Assembly: GCF_023015695.1 (NCBI RefSeq)
Contig: NZ_JALKAS010000002.1
Span: 764,501 to 828,500 of the forward strand
Source of the DNA: Jannaschia sp. S6380
GTDB lineage: Bacteria > Pseudomonadota > Alphaproteobacteria > Rhodobacterales > Rhodobacteraceae
Length of the DNA stretch: 64,000 bases
Direction of reading: 5' to 3'
The translations under genes were made by a program, and so were the position numbers. The notes under the pieces are model-generated. The model made no database searches. It was not told where the DNA came from and saw nothing but the letters and a program-made list of their open reading frames with translations. Each line of letters begins with the position of its first letter. Position 1 is the stretch's first letter. Shown one piece after another: positions 48,625 through 57,737 of this stretch.

Positions 48625-51600
48625 TCAGGTCGCGACGTCGCGGGTTTTCGACGACGGGGTCGCCCGTGCCTTGGCCGCGCCGGCATGTACGGCCAAGTCG
48701 CGGGCGATGGCGAAGCCGCCCTTGATGCGGTCCGCCTCGGACGCGAAATCGCCCAGGACGACCAGCTTGTCACCCTTGATCTTCGCAGCGCCGTTCTGTG
48801 CCTTGATGTAGTCGACCAGCCCCTCGGGCCGGGCGAAGCGGTTGCCGTGGAACTCGACCGTCGCGCCCTTGGCGCCGACATTCAGCTTCTCGATCCCGGC
48901 GGCCTTGCACATCGACTTGATCCGCACGATCCGCAGCAGGACGTTCACCTCGCGCGGCAGCGGGCCGAAGCGGTCGATGAGTTCGGCGGCGAAGCCTTCG
49001 AGTTCGACCTTGCGGTCCAGCCCCGACAGGCGGCGATAGAGGCCCAGCCGCAGGTCGAGATCGGTCACGTAATCCTCGGGGATGAGGACCGGCACGCCCA
49101 GGTTGATCTGAGGCGACCAATCGTCGGAAAGCGCGTCCGGCAGATCGGCGCTGCCGGATTTCAGCTTGTCGATCGTCTCCTGAAGCATGGACTGGTAGAG
49201 TTCGAGGCCGACCTCGCGCATCTGGCCCGACTGTTCCTCGCCGATGATGTTGCCGCCGCCGCGCAGGTCGAGATCCTGGCTGGCGATGTTGAACCCTGCC
49301 CCGAGCGCGTCGATCGAGCCGAGTGCCTTGAGCCGTCGTTCGGCATTCGGCGTCAGCTTCGCGCGCGGCTTCGTCGTCAGGAAGGCGTAGGCGCGGGTTT
49401 TCGAGCGTCCGACACGGCCCCGGATCTGGTAGAGTTGCGATAGGCCGAACATGTCGGCGCGCCAGATGACCATCGTGTTCGCGGTCGGAATGTCGATGCC
49501 GGATTCGATGATCGTCGTCGACAGAAGCACGTCGTACTTGCCGTCGTAGAAGGCGTTCATCCGCTCGTCGAGATCGCCCGCGGCAAGCTGCCCGTGCGCG
49601 ATGACGTAGCTGAGTTCGGGCAGCTGCTCGCGCAGGAACGCCTCCATCTCGCTCAGATCGCTGATACGGGGCACGACGACGAAGGACTGACCGCCGCGGT
49701 AATGCTCCCGCAGCAGCGCCTCGCGCACCTGCACGGCGTCGAACTCGCTGACATAGGTGCGGATCGCCAGCCGGTCGACGGGCGGCGTGCCGATGATGCT
49801 GAGGTCGCGCACGCCGGTCAGCGACATCTGCAGCGTGCGCGGGATCGGCGTGGCCGAGAGCGTCAGGACATGGACGTCGGACCGTATCTCCTTCAGGCGT
49901 TCCTTGTGGGTGACGCCGAAATGTTGCTCCTCGTCGATGACCAGAAGGCCGAGTTCGCGGAACTTGACCTGCTTTGCCAGCAGGGCATGGGTTCCGATGG
50001 CGATGTCGACGGTGCCGTCCGCGATGCCCGCGCGCGTCTCCGCCGCCTGCTTGGCCGGGACGAAGCGGGACAGTTGGCGCACGGTGATCGGCAGGCCGCG
50101 GAACCGGTCCTGAAACGACTTCGCATGTTGCCGCGCCAGCAGGGTGGTGGGTGCGATGACGGCGACCTGCTTGCCGGAGGTGGCGGCGATGAAGGCGGCG
50201 CGCATCGCCACCTCGGTCTTGCCGAAACCGACATCGCCCACGATCAGCCGGTCCATGGGCTGACCGGAGGCGAGGTCGTTCGCCACGTCCTCGATCGCCT
50301 GCAACTGGTCGTCCGTCTCCTCGTAGGGGAAGCGGGCGGCGAAGCTTTCCCACATGTCGCGGGGCGGCTCCAGGATGGGGGCGCGGCGCAGGGCACGCTC
50401 GGCGGCGATGCGCATCAGGCGTTCGGCGATCTGGCGGATACGCTCCTTCAGGCGGGCTTTGCGGGCCTGCCAAGCGCCACCGCCGAGCTTGTCGAGCAAA
50501 CCCTCCTCCTGCCCGTAGCGGCTGAGCAGTTCGATGTTCTCGACCGGCAGGAACAGGCGGTCGCCCCCGGCATATTCGAGCGTCAGGCATTCATGCGGCG
50601 CGCCGGCGGCCGTCACCGTCTCGAACCCGACGAACCGGCCGACGCCGTGGTCCACATGGACGACGAGGTCCCCGACCGAGAGGGCCTGCGCCTCGGTCAG
50701 GAAGTTCTCGGCGCGGCGCTTCTTCTTCTTGCCGCGGATCAGGCGTTCGCCCAGCACATCCTGTTCGGAAATGACGGTCAGGCGGCCCTTGCCCACCGGC
50801 CCCTCCCACCCGCGATCAAGCGCCCAGATCGCCAGCCCGACCTCGCCCCTGGCCACCTCCTCCAGCCGCTTCACGGCCTTCAGACCCGCGACGTCCTGAT
50901 CCTCCAGCAGGCCTTGAAGCCGCTCGCGCGCCCCGCCGGAATAGGAGGCGATGACGACGCCGCCGTCGCCGCGCCTGTCGGCGATGTGGCTGGCCAGAAC
51001 CTCGAACAGGTTGATGTCTTCGAGCTGACGTTCGGGCGCGAAGCTGCGGCCGATGCGGCCGCCCGCGTCGATTACGCCGGGGCCGGGTGCCGCGGGCAGG
51101 GACGACAGGTGCAGGACGCGTCGGCCCTCCAGCGTCGCCTCGAACGCATCGGGCGAAAGGTAGAGCGTGTCGGGACGGGCGGGCTTGTAGACGCTGTCGA
51201 CGCGGCCCTTGGCCATCATCGCCTCGCGCCGGTTGTCGTACATGTCGGTGATTTGCGTCCAGCGTTCGGCGTGATGCGCGGGGGTCGCGTCATCCATCAC
51301 GAAGGTCGCGCCCGGCAGATAGTCGGGCAGCGTTTCGAGCGTGTCGTGGAAGAAAGGCAGCCAGTGCTCCATCCCCTGCGCCTTCTTGCCCGCGCTGACC
51401 GCTTCGTAGAGCGGATCGTCGGTGCCGGCGGCCCCGAATTCGATGCGGTAGGTCTGCCGAAAGCGAGTGATGGCGGGCCCGTCGAGGATGACCTCGGAGA
51501 CGGGGGCCAGTTCGATCAGCTTCAACTGCTCGGTCGTGCGCTGCGTGACTGGATCGAACCGACGCAGCCCGTCCAGCGTGTCGCCGAAAAGGTCGAGCCG

Positions 51601-52134
51601 TACCGGCTGCGGCTGCCCCGGCGGCCAGATGTCGATGATGCCGCCACGGGGGGACCAGTCGCCCGGCTCCATCACCGTGGGGGTCTGGGTGAACCCCATG
51701 CGGACTAGGAAGTCGCGCAGGGCGCCCTCGTCGATCCGCTGGTCGATGCGGGCGGCAAAACCCGCGCCCTTCAACGTCGCCCGGGCCGGGATGCGCTGCG
51801 TGATCGCCGACAGTGTGGTCAGAAGGATGAACTTGCCGGACAGGCCATGGGCCAACGCCGTCAGCGTCGCCATCCGCGTGGCCGAGACCTCGGCGGCGGG
51901 CGAGACGCGGTCATAGGGCAGGCAGTCCCAGGCCGGCAGGCGCAGCACCGTGATCCCGGCCTGATGGACGCGCAGGGCGGCGGCCATCGCCTCGGCCCGC
52001 TTGTCGTCGCGCGCGACATGGACGACCGGCTGACCCTTCTCCAACTCGCGCAACAGGACGCGGGCGTCGAACCCTTCGGGCGCGCCGCCGACGCGGATAT
52101 GGCCCGGGGGCAGCGGGTTGGGGGCGTCAGACAT
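48625..52134 (-). CDS. mfd: Transcription-repair coupling factor Mfd
   Basis: Removes RNA polymerase stalled at DNA damage and recruits UvrA. The 1169-residue product has an N-terminal UvrB-like module (LPAWDCLPYDRVSPA, GDWSPRGGIIDIWPPG), an RNA-polymerase-interacting domain (VVHVDHGVGRFVGF), the RecG-like translocase with GDVGFGKTEVAMRAA (Walker A), DEEQHFG (Walker B), LSATPIPRTLQMS, and the C-terminal domain with LGLYRRLS. ATG 52134 gives the family N-terminus; the frame stays open a little further upstream. Confidence 0.97.
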   Translation of the reverse strand: MSDAPNPLPPGHIRVGGAPEGFDARVLLRELEKGQPVVHVARDDKRAEAMAAALRVHQAGITVLRLPAWDCLPYDRVSPAAEVSATRMATLTALAHGLSGKFILLTTLSAITQRIPARATLKGAGFAARIDQRIDEGALRDFLVRMGFTQTPTVMEPGDWSPRGGIIDIWPPGQPQPVRLDLFGDTLDGLRRFDPVTQRTTEQLKLIELAPVSEVILDGPAITRFRQTYRIEFGAAGTDDPLYEAVSAGKKAQGMEHWLPFFHDTLETLPDYLPGATFVMDDATPAHHAERWTQITDMYDNRREAMMAKGRVDSVYKPARPDTLYLSPDAFEATLEGRRVLHLSSLPAAPGPGVIDAGGRIGRSFAPERQLEDINLFEVLASHIADRRGDGGVVIASYSGGARERLQGLLEDQDVAGLKAVKRLEEVARGEVGLAIWALDRGWEGPVGKGRLTVISEQDVLGERLIRGKKKKRRAENFLTEAQALSVGDLVVHVDHGVGRFVGFETVTAAGAPHECLTLEYAGGDRLFLPVENIELLSRYGQEEGLLDKLGGGAWQARKARLKERIRQIAERLMRIAAERALRRAPILEPPRDMWESFAARFPYEETDDQLQAIEDVANDLASGQPMDRLIVGDVGFGKTEVAMRAAFIAATSGKQVAVIAPTTLLARQHAKSFQDRFRGLPITVRQLSRFVPAKQAAETRAGIADGTVDIAIGTHALLAKQVKFRELGLLVIDEEQHFGVTHKERLKEIRSDVHVLTLSATPIPRTLQMSLTGVRDLSIIGTPPVDRLAIRTYVSEFDAVQVREALLREHYRGGQSFVVVPRISDLSEMEAFLREQLPELSYVIAHGQLAAGDLDERMNAFYDGKYDVLLSTTIIESGIDIPTANTMVIWRADMFGLSQLYQIRGRVGRSKTRAYAFLTTKPRAKLTPNAERRLKALGSIDALGAGFNIASQDLDLRGGGNIIGEEQSGQMREVGLELYQSMLQETIDKLKSGSADLPDALSDDWSPQINLGVPVLIPEDYVTDLDLRLGLYRRLSGLDRKVELEGFAAELIDRFGPLPREVNVLLRIVRIKSMCKAAGIEKLNVGAKGATVEFHGNRFARPEGLVDYIKAQNGAAKIKGDKLVVLGDFASEADRIKGGFAIARDLAVHAGAAKARATPSSKTRDVAT

Positions 52135-52176
52135 GGATGGTGCAGGTAACGGCGGCGGGGCCGGTGTCAACCGTCG

Positions 52177-52662
52177 TCAGCCGCCCAGGACGTTCGCGTT
52201 CAGGTTCACCCACATGCCCCACATCGAGGTCACGAAGATCGACACGATGCCAATGCCCTGGATCACGCGCCGCGTACGGAACAAAAGGTTGCCCAGCTCC
52301 TCGGCGGACGACCCATCGACCCGTCGCGCGGCCCGCAGCGTGACCCAGGCGACCAGTGTCATCGGCAGGAACAGCAGCAGGATCGCCTGCGCGAATTCCA
52401 CCCCGTAGAGGAAGCCGAGGAGCGAAAGCGCCGTGATCGCGAAGAAGCTGAACGCCGTCGACAGAAGGCCGGTCGCATCGGCGATGAACAGCAATCGGCG
52501 GGCCTGGATGCTGGCCAGCACCTGCATGTCCGACATCGACTGTTCGTGCCCCTTGGCGGCGCGGCGGACCATATCGAACGGCACGCCTACGACCCAATGC
52601 GCGGCGGTCGACCACATCACGGCAAGGGCGATCCAGAACCACAGGTTCGAGAACGACCGCAT
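52177..52662 (-). CDS. Multi-pass membrane protein of unknown function upstream of mfd
   Basis: A 161-residue protein with four hydrophobic segments and a cytoplasmic loop (DMVRRAAKGHEQSMSDMQVLASIQARR, quoted in two parts: DMVRRAAKGHEQSM and SDMQVLASIQARR). Its start MRSFSNLWFWIALAVMWS is well ordered, with GAGGCG upstream of ATG 52662; extension upstream looks non-coding. Similar proteins occur in Rhodobacterales without known function. It precedes mfd by 42 bases and diverges from hemB. Confidence 0.75.
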   Translation of the reverse strand: MRSFSNLWFWIALAVMWSTAAHWVVGVPFDMVRRAAKGHEQSMSDMQVLASIQARRLLFIADATGLLSTAFSFFAITALSLLGFLYGVEFAQAILLLFLPMTLVAWVTLRAARRVDGSSAEELGNLLFRTRRVIQGIGIVSIFVTSMWGMWVNLNANVLGG

Positions 52663-52828
52663 GTCGATCGCCTCGAACGCCAGTTGCAGGAAGAAGAAAT
52701 CCAAGGGTGGCCCGATCCGATTGCACGTCCGCGCCATGTCGCCCGGTGGGTGGGGGGATGGCAAGATGGGGGTGGTTGAACGAAGGCGTGAGGCATGCGA
52801 CCGGTAGCGAGTGTCGCATAGGTGCATC

Positions 52829-53830
52829 ATGCCGAAACCGCCCGCCCCACGTCTTCGTCGCCTGCGCCGGACCCCGGCCCTGCGTTCCCTTGTGCGCGAG
52901 GACCGGTTGTCGGCGGACGACCTGATCTGGCCGGTCTTCCTGTGTGACGGCGAGGGCGCAACGCAGGAGGTCGCGTCGATGCCAGGCGTCCTGCGCCGCT
53001 CGGTAGACCTGACGGTGGAGGCTGCTGCCGACGCGCATGAGGCGGGTATCCGGGCGATCTGCCTGTTTCCCTACACCGACGCCGCGCATAAATCCGACCT
53101 GTGCGAGGAGGCCTGGAACCCCGAGAACCTGTCGAACCGCGCCATCCGCGCGATCAAGGCCGAGGTGCCCGACATTGCGGTGATGACGGATGTCGCGCTG
53201 GACCCATACAATGCGCAAGGCCATGACGGGATCGTCCGCGACGGCCAGATCGTCAACGACGAGAGCGTCGAGGCCCTGGTGCGCATGGCGCTGGCGCAGG
53301 CGGAGGCGGGGGCCGACATCCTGGGTCCGTCGGACATGATGGATGGCCGCATCGGGGCGATACGCGACGCGCTGGAGGCGGCGGGTCACATCCACACGAC
53401 GATCATGTCCTATGCCGCGAAATACGCCAGCGCCTTTTACGGGCCGTTCCGTGACGCGGTCGGTGCGTCGGGGGCGCTGAAGGGCGACAAGAAGACCTAT
53501 CAGCTCGACCCGTTCAACGCCGAGGAAGGACTGCGCTGTGTCGCGCGTGACCTGGCGGAGGGGGCGGACATGGTGATGGTCAAACCCGGAATGCCGTATC
53601 TGGATATCTGCACGCGGGTGAAGGAGCGGTTTTGCGTGCCCACCTTCGCATATCAGGTGTCGGGCGAATACGCGATGATCCGCGCGGCGGCGGGGAACGG
53701 GTGGATCGACGGCGAGAAGGCCATGATGGAGAGCCTGATGGCGTTTCGCCGGGCCGGTTGCGACGGCGTGCTGACCTATTTCGCGCCCGAGGCGGCGGCG
53801 CTGATCCGCGCGGGGTGGGACGGGGCCTGA
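52829..53830 (+). CDS. hemB: Delta-aminolevulinic acid dehydratase (porphobilinogen synthase)
   Basis: Condenses two 5-aminolevulinates to porphobilinogen for haem, bacteriochlorophyll and cobalamin. The 333-residue product has both active-site lysines (YAAKYAS and MVKPGMPYLD). The metal loop reads DVALDPYNAQGHDG, with Asp where zinc enzymes have Cys, so it is the Asp-rich, zinc-independent class seen in Rhodobacter. ATG 52829 has AGGTG upstream; GTG 52811 is a weaker alternative. Confidence 0.96.
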   Translation: MPKPPAPRLRRLRRTPALRSLVREDRLSADDLIWPVFLCDGEGATQEVASMPGVLRRSVDLTVEAAADAHEAGIRAICLFPYTDAAHKSDLCEEAWNPENLSNRAIRAIKAEVPDIAVMTDVALDPYNAQGHDGIVRDGQIVNDESVEALVRMALAQAEAGADILGPSDMMDGRIGAIRDALEAAGHIHTTIMSYAAKYASAFYGPFRDAVGASGALKGDKKTYQLDPFNAEEGLRCVARDLAEGADMVMVKPGMPYLDICTRVKERFCVPTFAYQVSGEYAMIRAAAGNGWIDGEKAMMESLMAFRRAGCDGVLTYFAPEAAALIRAGWDGA

Positions 53831-53893
53831 CTGGCGGGCCGTTGCCATGCGCGGGCATGTCGCGGGCAACCCCCTTGCATTGGCGCCCGAAAT

Positions 53894-53922
53894 TTTACAC
53901 GACGGGGCGGCGACGTTATTTC
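53894..53922 (+). promoter_or_regulatory. Candidate promoter of the cold-shock gene
   Basis: TTTACA (53894-53899), a 17-base GC-rich spacer and TATTTC (53917-53922). It would give a leader of roughly 95 bases before ATG 54023, as is usual for cold-shock mRNAs. The match is imperfect. Confidence 0.3.
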
Positions 53923-54022
53923 TATTGATGATCCTGCTCCTCACGGCTCAGTCACTCTCGATACTTGTTATGACTTTGCCGAACTGCCGCATCCCGCGGG
54001 CAGCAAACGAAGGAGACAGACG

Positions 54023-54229
54023 ATGGCCACTGGCACCGTCAAATGGTTCAACGCCACCAAAGGCTTCGGCTTCATCGCGCCCGACGGCGGCAGCAAGGAT
54101 GTGTTCGTGCATATCTCGGCTGTCGAGCGTGCGGGCCTGACCGGTCTGGCTGACAACCAGAAGGTGACGTTCGATATCGAGCCCGGCCGTGACGGCCGCG
54201 AAAGCGCGACGAACCTGCAACTGGCCTGA
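54023..54229 (+). CDS. Cold-shock protein (CspA family)
   Basis: A 68-residue single cold-shock domain. RNP1 is KGFGFI and RNP2 is VFVHIS; the protein begins [14 protein letters not shown]. It binds single-stranded RNA or DNA and acts as an RNA chaperone. AAGGAG lies nine bases before ATG 54023. The long, AT-richer leader (from about 53890) fits post-transcriptional regulation. A strong terminator follows at 54271. Confidence 0.96.
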   Translation: MATGTVKWFNATKGFGFIAPDGGSKDVFVHISAVERAGLTGLADNQKVTFDIEPGRDGRESATNLQLA

Positions 54230-54270
54230 TTCGCGATCGCCCCCCAAGGGGGGCTTGCGACGGCCTGAGA

Positions 54271-54299
54271 GGGCGCCTCGGGAACGGGGCGCCCTTTTT
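54271..54299 (+). terminator. Intrinsic terminator after the cold-shock gene
   Basis: GGGCGCC (54271-54277), a ten-base loop, GGCGCCC (54288-54294), then five T. A second, simpler hairpin of six C, AA, six G lies just before it at 54240-54253. Confidence 0.85.
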
Positions 54300-54368
54300 C
54301 GTTGCCGGTCGCCCCGAGATTTGCGGATGTGGCCGGCAAGTCACTGGCGAGAGGCGGAATTGTCACAG

Positions 54369-54401
54369 GCACCCCATGTGCACCCCCTGTGCACCCCCCG
54401 T
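54369..54401 (+). repeat. Three tandem 11-bp repeats upstream of the BrnA-like gene
   Basis: GCACCCCATGT, GCACCCCCTGT and GCACCCCCCGT stand head to tail, differing only at positions 8 and 9. They end 83 bases before the BrnA-like start. Regular direct repeats at one helical turn are a typical operator layout for ribbon-helix-helix antitoxins, but the link is inferred. The rest of the 255-base gap holds the cspA terminator and nothing else I recognise. Confidence 0.6.
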
Positions 54402-54484
54402 ACAGCCGCATCGGCGTCCTTTACCGACCGTTAATCGCTCGCCCCGAGGGTCGCGGGTCGTGACTTTGGATCGGGGGACGGGAC

Positions 54485-54982
54485 ATGGCCGGGAAGGGCG
54501 CGCGCCAGCGTGAACAGCAAAACGAGATGATCGCCGCAATGCGGCGGTTCGAATGGGACATGCACGACACCGTGGCCCGCGAGGGCCGGCTGCCGGACGA
54601 ATGGCGCGAGATCTGGGAGGGGCGCGGCGCGTCCAAGACGCGGGTGACGCTGCGGTTGGATGACGATGTGCTGCGGTTCTTCAAGAAGATGGGTGCGGGG
54701 CACGGGCCGCGGATGAACGCGGTGCTGCGGTCGTTCATGCTGGCGCGGCTGGCCGGTCTGATCCGTCATGGCGACCTGGCGGAGAAGTATCATCAGGAGT
54801 GGATGGGCAAGCCGCGGCCGACCCGGGCGGAAGAGCTGCTCAAGATCGCGCGGATGCAACGGCAGGTTCAGCGCGTGGAGGAACTGATGGCGAAGGCGAC
54901 GTCGGAGGACGGCACGCAGATGCTGCTGACGCCGGAGGATGTGGCGGAGATGAGGATCCTGGCGGAAGTGTTCAATGATTGA
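54485..54982 (+). CDS. BrnA-like (ribbon-helix-helix) antitoxin-family protein without adjacent toxin
   Basis: A 165-residue protein. The central segment KTRVTLRLDDDVLRFFKKMG, then HGPRMNAVLRSFM, is the BrnA/CopG-like pattern: a DNA-binding strand followed by two helices. The protein is longer than classical BrnA (about 100 residues), with a charged N-terminal extension and a helical C-terminal part (QRQVQRVEELMAKA). No BrnT toxin is next to it on either side. It may be a stand-alone transcription factor or orphan antitoxin. It starts with GGGGACGGGAC upstream. Confidence 0.72.
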   Translation: MAGKGARQREQQNEMIAAMRRFEWDMHDTVAREGRLPDEWREIWEGRGASKTRVTLRLDDDVLRFFKKMGAGHGPRMNAVLRSFMLARLAGLIRHGDLAEKYHQEWMGKPRPTRAEELLKIARMQRQVQRVEELMAKATSEDGTQMLLTPEDVAEMRILAEVFND

Positions 54983-55020
54983 TGGCGGGCGGGGGCGGAG
55001 AGACGGCGCTCCCCGCTTAC

Positions 55021-55650
55021 CTAGGTTCGGGCGTCGGCTTCTCGTGCGTGGGCGGGATGTGGTATAGCCGAATTGGCGCAGTCATTCGCAACGACACCCC
55101 GTGCGAGGTCGATTCTGGCAATCAGCGTGCTCGGAAGTTCGCCCTTCCTGATATGGATCAGGGGAAGATCGGCCAATTCAAATGCCGTGCGTTTGGTGGC
55201 GTCACGCTCGACCGCATTTCCGGACCAATGCCCCGAGCCGTGATATTCCACACCGCAGAGGGGCCAATGATCTCTGTCTGTGAGGAGGAAATCGACATAC
55301 TTCTGCCGAACTGTCGCAAAAGCCGCAAAAGCCAGCTTTCTATCCGCCTTGTTCGATACGCTGAAGATGGCGGACATGCTGACTTCGCTAGACAGGAGTA
55401 GGTCGTTCTCGGTTGCGTATCGTTCAAGGAACGTATGGACCGTGGCCTGTTCCTTGCTCATCAGGGGACGAATCTTGACCGTGCATTCCCGAAGTTTCTG
55501 AACGCTGCTCTCGGGGCGGGGTTGTCCCGGCGGTTCAGGCTCGGTCGCCTTTTTCGGCAAACTGCGTTTTGCCTTTGCATTCGTTTCGGTCCCGGAGTTC
55601 ACCACCATGAAGATGAGAAGGACGAGAATGACGGGTATTATGATTTCCAT
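55021..55650 (-). CDS. Membrane-anchored DUF2726 protein
   Basis: A 209-residue protein: one N-terminal membrane helix (residues ~2-17), a Lys/Pro-rich linker (~20-50), then a DUF2726 domain with LMSKEQATVHTFL, YVDFLLTDRDHWPLCGVEYHGSGH and DATKRTAFELADLPLIHI. DUF2726 has a restriction-endonuclease-like fold; Asp, Glu and Lys in the last two phrases could be the catalytic set. The role is unknown. Base composition is clearly lower in GC than neighbours (hand counts of 50-62% in 60-base lines versus about 70%), suggesting transfer. ATG 55650 has GAGGA upstream. Confidence 0.78.
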   Translation of the reverse strand: MEIIIPVILVLLIFMVVNSGTETNAKAKRSLPKKATEPEPPGQPRPESSVQKLRECTVKIRPLMSKEQATVHTFLERYATENDLLLSSEVSMSAIFSVSNKADRKLAFAAFATVRQKYVDFLLTDRDHWPLCGVEYHGSGHWSGNAVERDATKRTAFELADLPLIHIRKGELPSTLIARIDLARGVVANDCANSAIPHPAHAREADART

Positions 55651-55779
55651 GGATTTCCGTCCTCTCTGACGCCGCAGCGACCAAAGAGGACAGCTTTCTG
55701 TCCACGTCATGGCACGACCGGGAAGTTCTCACGATCCGACGGATTTCCGTTCAACGGCCTTTGAAGATGGGCCGTCCAC

Positions 55780-56430
55780 CTAGACCCCGACACCCACGGG
55801 ACAGGTGACGCCCGTCCCACCGATACCGCAATAGCCGCCGGGGTTCTTCGAGAGGTATTGCTGGTGGTAGTCCTCGGCCGCGTAGAACACGGGCGCGTCG
55901 AGGATTTCGGTGGTGATTTCGCCATATCCGGCGTCGTGCAGGCGGGGTTGCATGGCGGCGCGGGTGTCTTCGGCGGCCTGTTTCTGGGCGTCGGTGTAGG
56001 TGTAGATGCCGGAGCGGTATTGCGTGCCCGCGTCGTTGCCCTGGCGCATGCCCTGGGTCGGATCGTGGCCTTCCCAGAAGGTGCGGAGCAGGTCTTCATA
56101 GGTGGTGCGCTCGGGGTCGTAGATGACGCGCACGACCTCGTTATGGCCGGTGCGGCCGGAGCAGACCTCCTCGTAGGTGGGGTTCGGGGTGTAGCCGGCG
56201 GCATAGCCGACGAGGGTCATGTGGACGCCGGGAAGCTGCCAGAACATCCGCTCCACCCCCCAGAAGCAGCCCATGCCGAACATCGCTTCCCCCATCCCCT
56301 CGGGGACGTCGTTCGAGAGCTTGGTGCCGTAGACGTGGTGCGTCTCGGCGGTGGGGATCGGCGCGGCACGGCCGGGCAGCGCGTCGGCCTCGGGCACCAT
56401 CTCGGCCTTCTTGCGTTGGAAGAACATCAT
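55780..56430 (-). CDS. msrA: Peptide-methionine (S)-S-oxide reductase MsrA
   Basis: Repairs oxidised methionine in proteins. The 216-residue product has the catalytic [10 protein letters not shown] (active-site Cys), [22 protein letters not shown] (in two parts [13 protein letters not shown] and CSGRTGHNE) and a resolving Cys near the C-terminus (GVTCPVG). An extra ~40 residues precede the core. ATG 56430 has AAAGGAGA upstream. It is the last gene of the hss-FUSC-MFS-msrA run, 32 bases after the MFS gene. Confidence 0.96.
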   Translation of the reverse strand: MMFFQRKKAEMVPEADALPGRAAPIPTAETHHVYGTKLSNDVPEGMGEAMFGMGCFWGVERMFWQLPGVHMTLVGYAAGYTPNPTYEEVCSGRTGHNEVVRVIYDPERTTYEDLLRTFWEGHDPTQGMRQGNDAGTQYRSGIYTYTDAQKQAAEDTRAAMQPRLHDAGYGEITTEILDAPVFYAAEDYHQQYLSKNPGGYCGIGGTGVTCPVGVGV

Positions 56431-56462
56431 GTCGGGTCTCCTTTCGCCAATATGTAGGGTTC

Positions 56463-57689
56463 CTACTCGGCCACGGCGAGGGGGCGGGCGAGGATCGTCT
56501 CCTGCCCCGGGACGGGGTGGCGCGGCACGAGGGTCGAGAGGCCGAGCGAGACCAGCGCCATGCCCGCGGCCAGCACGAAGACCGCCATCGGCGACGTCAG
56601 CCAAAGGAGGCCGAGCGCGGCCGGCAGGAACACGGCCGCGATGTGGTTGATGGTGAAGGCGACGGCGGCGGTGGGGGCGATGTCGCCGGGGGCGGCGATC
56701 TTCTGGAAGTAGGTCTTGATGGCGAGGGCGAGCGAGAAGAACACGTGGTTCGCCATGTAGAGCGCGCCCGCGACCCAGACGCCCCAGTCGAAATGGTAGA
56801 GCCCGGCATAGAGGACGAAGATGATCGCGAGGCCGGCATATTCGAGGATGAGGGCGGCGCGTTCGCCGAAATGGCCGACGGCGCGGCCGATGAGCGGCGC
56901 GGTGGCCATGTTGATGGCGAGGGTGCCCATGAAGAGTGCGGTGATCTGGTGGACGTCGAGGCCGTAGCGTTCGACCATCATGAAAGCGGCGAAGACGATG
57001 AAGATCTGACGCCGGGCGCCGGACATGAACTGGAGCAGATAATAGAGCCAGTAGCGGCGGCGCAGGATCATGCGCTTGGTCTGGGGGTGCGGGCTTTCGA
57101 ATTGCGGGTAGAGCGCGAAGGCGGCGAGGGCGAGCAGGACGGTGGTGCCGCCGGCCACGGCGTAGACGAAGTTGTAGGACAGATCGAAGGCGCGCCAGGT
57201 CAGGACCAGCAGGCCGTAGGCCACGAACGTGGCGCCGTTGCCGATGGCCAGCAGGATGCCCAGCATGCGGGGGGCGCGGTCCTTCGGCAGCCATTGCAAT
57301 TGCAGGCTCTGGTTCACGGTCTCGTAGTAGTGAAAGCCGATGGAGCTGAGCAGCGTGAGGGTGAGGATGCCGGTGAGGCTGGGGACCTGGGCCGTCAGCG
57401 CGGTGGCCACGCCGAGGAGGATGAGGGCGATCAGGGCGAGGACCTGTTCGCGGACGAAGACGATGATGGCGATGACGCCGACGGCGAGGAAGCCGGGGAT
57501 CTCGCGTATGGTGTGCAGAAGGCCGATATCGTCCCCTTGGAAGCCCGCCACCTCGACCGTGAAGTTGTTCAGAAGCGCCGACCAGGTCGCGAAGGCGATC
57601 GGCATCGCGCAGGCCATCAGCATCAGAAGCGCGGGGGGGCGCCGCCAGGCCGGCAGGCCGGACGCGTCGGCGAGGGGGAGCGTTCGCAT
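56463..57689 (-). CDS. MFS transporter
   Basis: A 408-residue protein with about 12 hydrophobic segments. Recognisable stretches are [27 protein letters not shown] near the N-terminus (quoted in part as [19 protein letters not shown]), [19 protein letters not shown] in the middle and the loop [16 protein letters not shown]. It is a poorly characterised MFS subgroup; I cannot give a substrate. It lies 48 bases after the FUSC gene and upstream of msrA, so it is probably in the hss transcript. Confidence 0.85.
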   Translation of the reverse strand: MRTLPLADASGLPAWRRPPALLMLMACAMPIAFATWSALLNNFTVEVAGFQGDDIGLLHTIREIPGFLAVGVIAIIVFVREQVLALIALILLGVATALTAQVPSLTGILTLTLLSSIGFHYYETVNQSLQLQWLPKDRAPRMLGILLAIGNGATFVAYGLLVLTWRAFDLSYNFVYAVAGGTTVLLALAAFALYPQFESPHPQTKRMILRRRYWLYYLLQFMSGARRQIFIVFAAFMMVERYGLDVHQITALFMGTLAINMATAPLIGRAVGHFGERAALILEYAGLAIIFVLYAGLYHFDWGVWVAGALYMANHVFFSLALAIKTYFQKIAAPGDIAPTAAVAFTINHIAAVFLPAALGLLWLTSPMAVFVLAAGMALVSLGLSTLVPRHPVPGQETILARPLAVAE

Positions 57690-57737
57690 GCGGTCAGGGC
57701 TACGCCCGCCGGCGGCGGCTGTCCATGGCGGCGGGCG

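Noticed and set aside
49594..51708. Long open frame antisense to mfd (and similar long frames opposite argH, rimO, argD, fhs, ftsH and tolB)
   Set aside because: High GC leaves few stops on the opposite strand; the sequences are Arg/Gly/Pro-rich without domains, while the sense frames encode recognised proteins.
54369..54401. Short CRISPR-like array
   Set aside because: The units are 11 bases, contiguous without spacers, and there are no cas genes.
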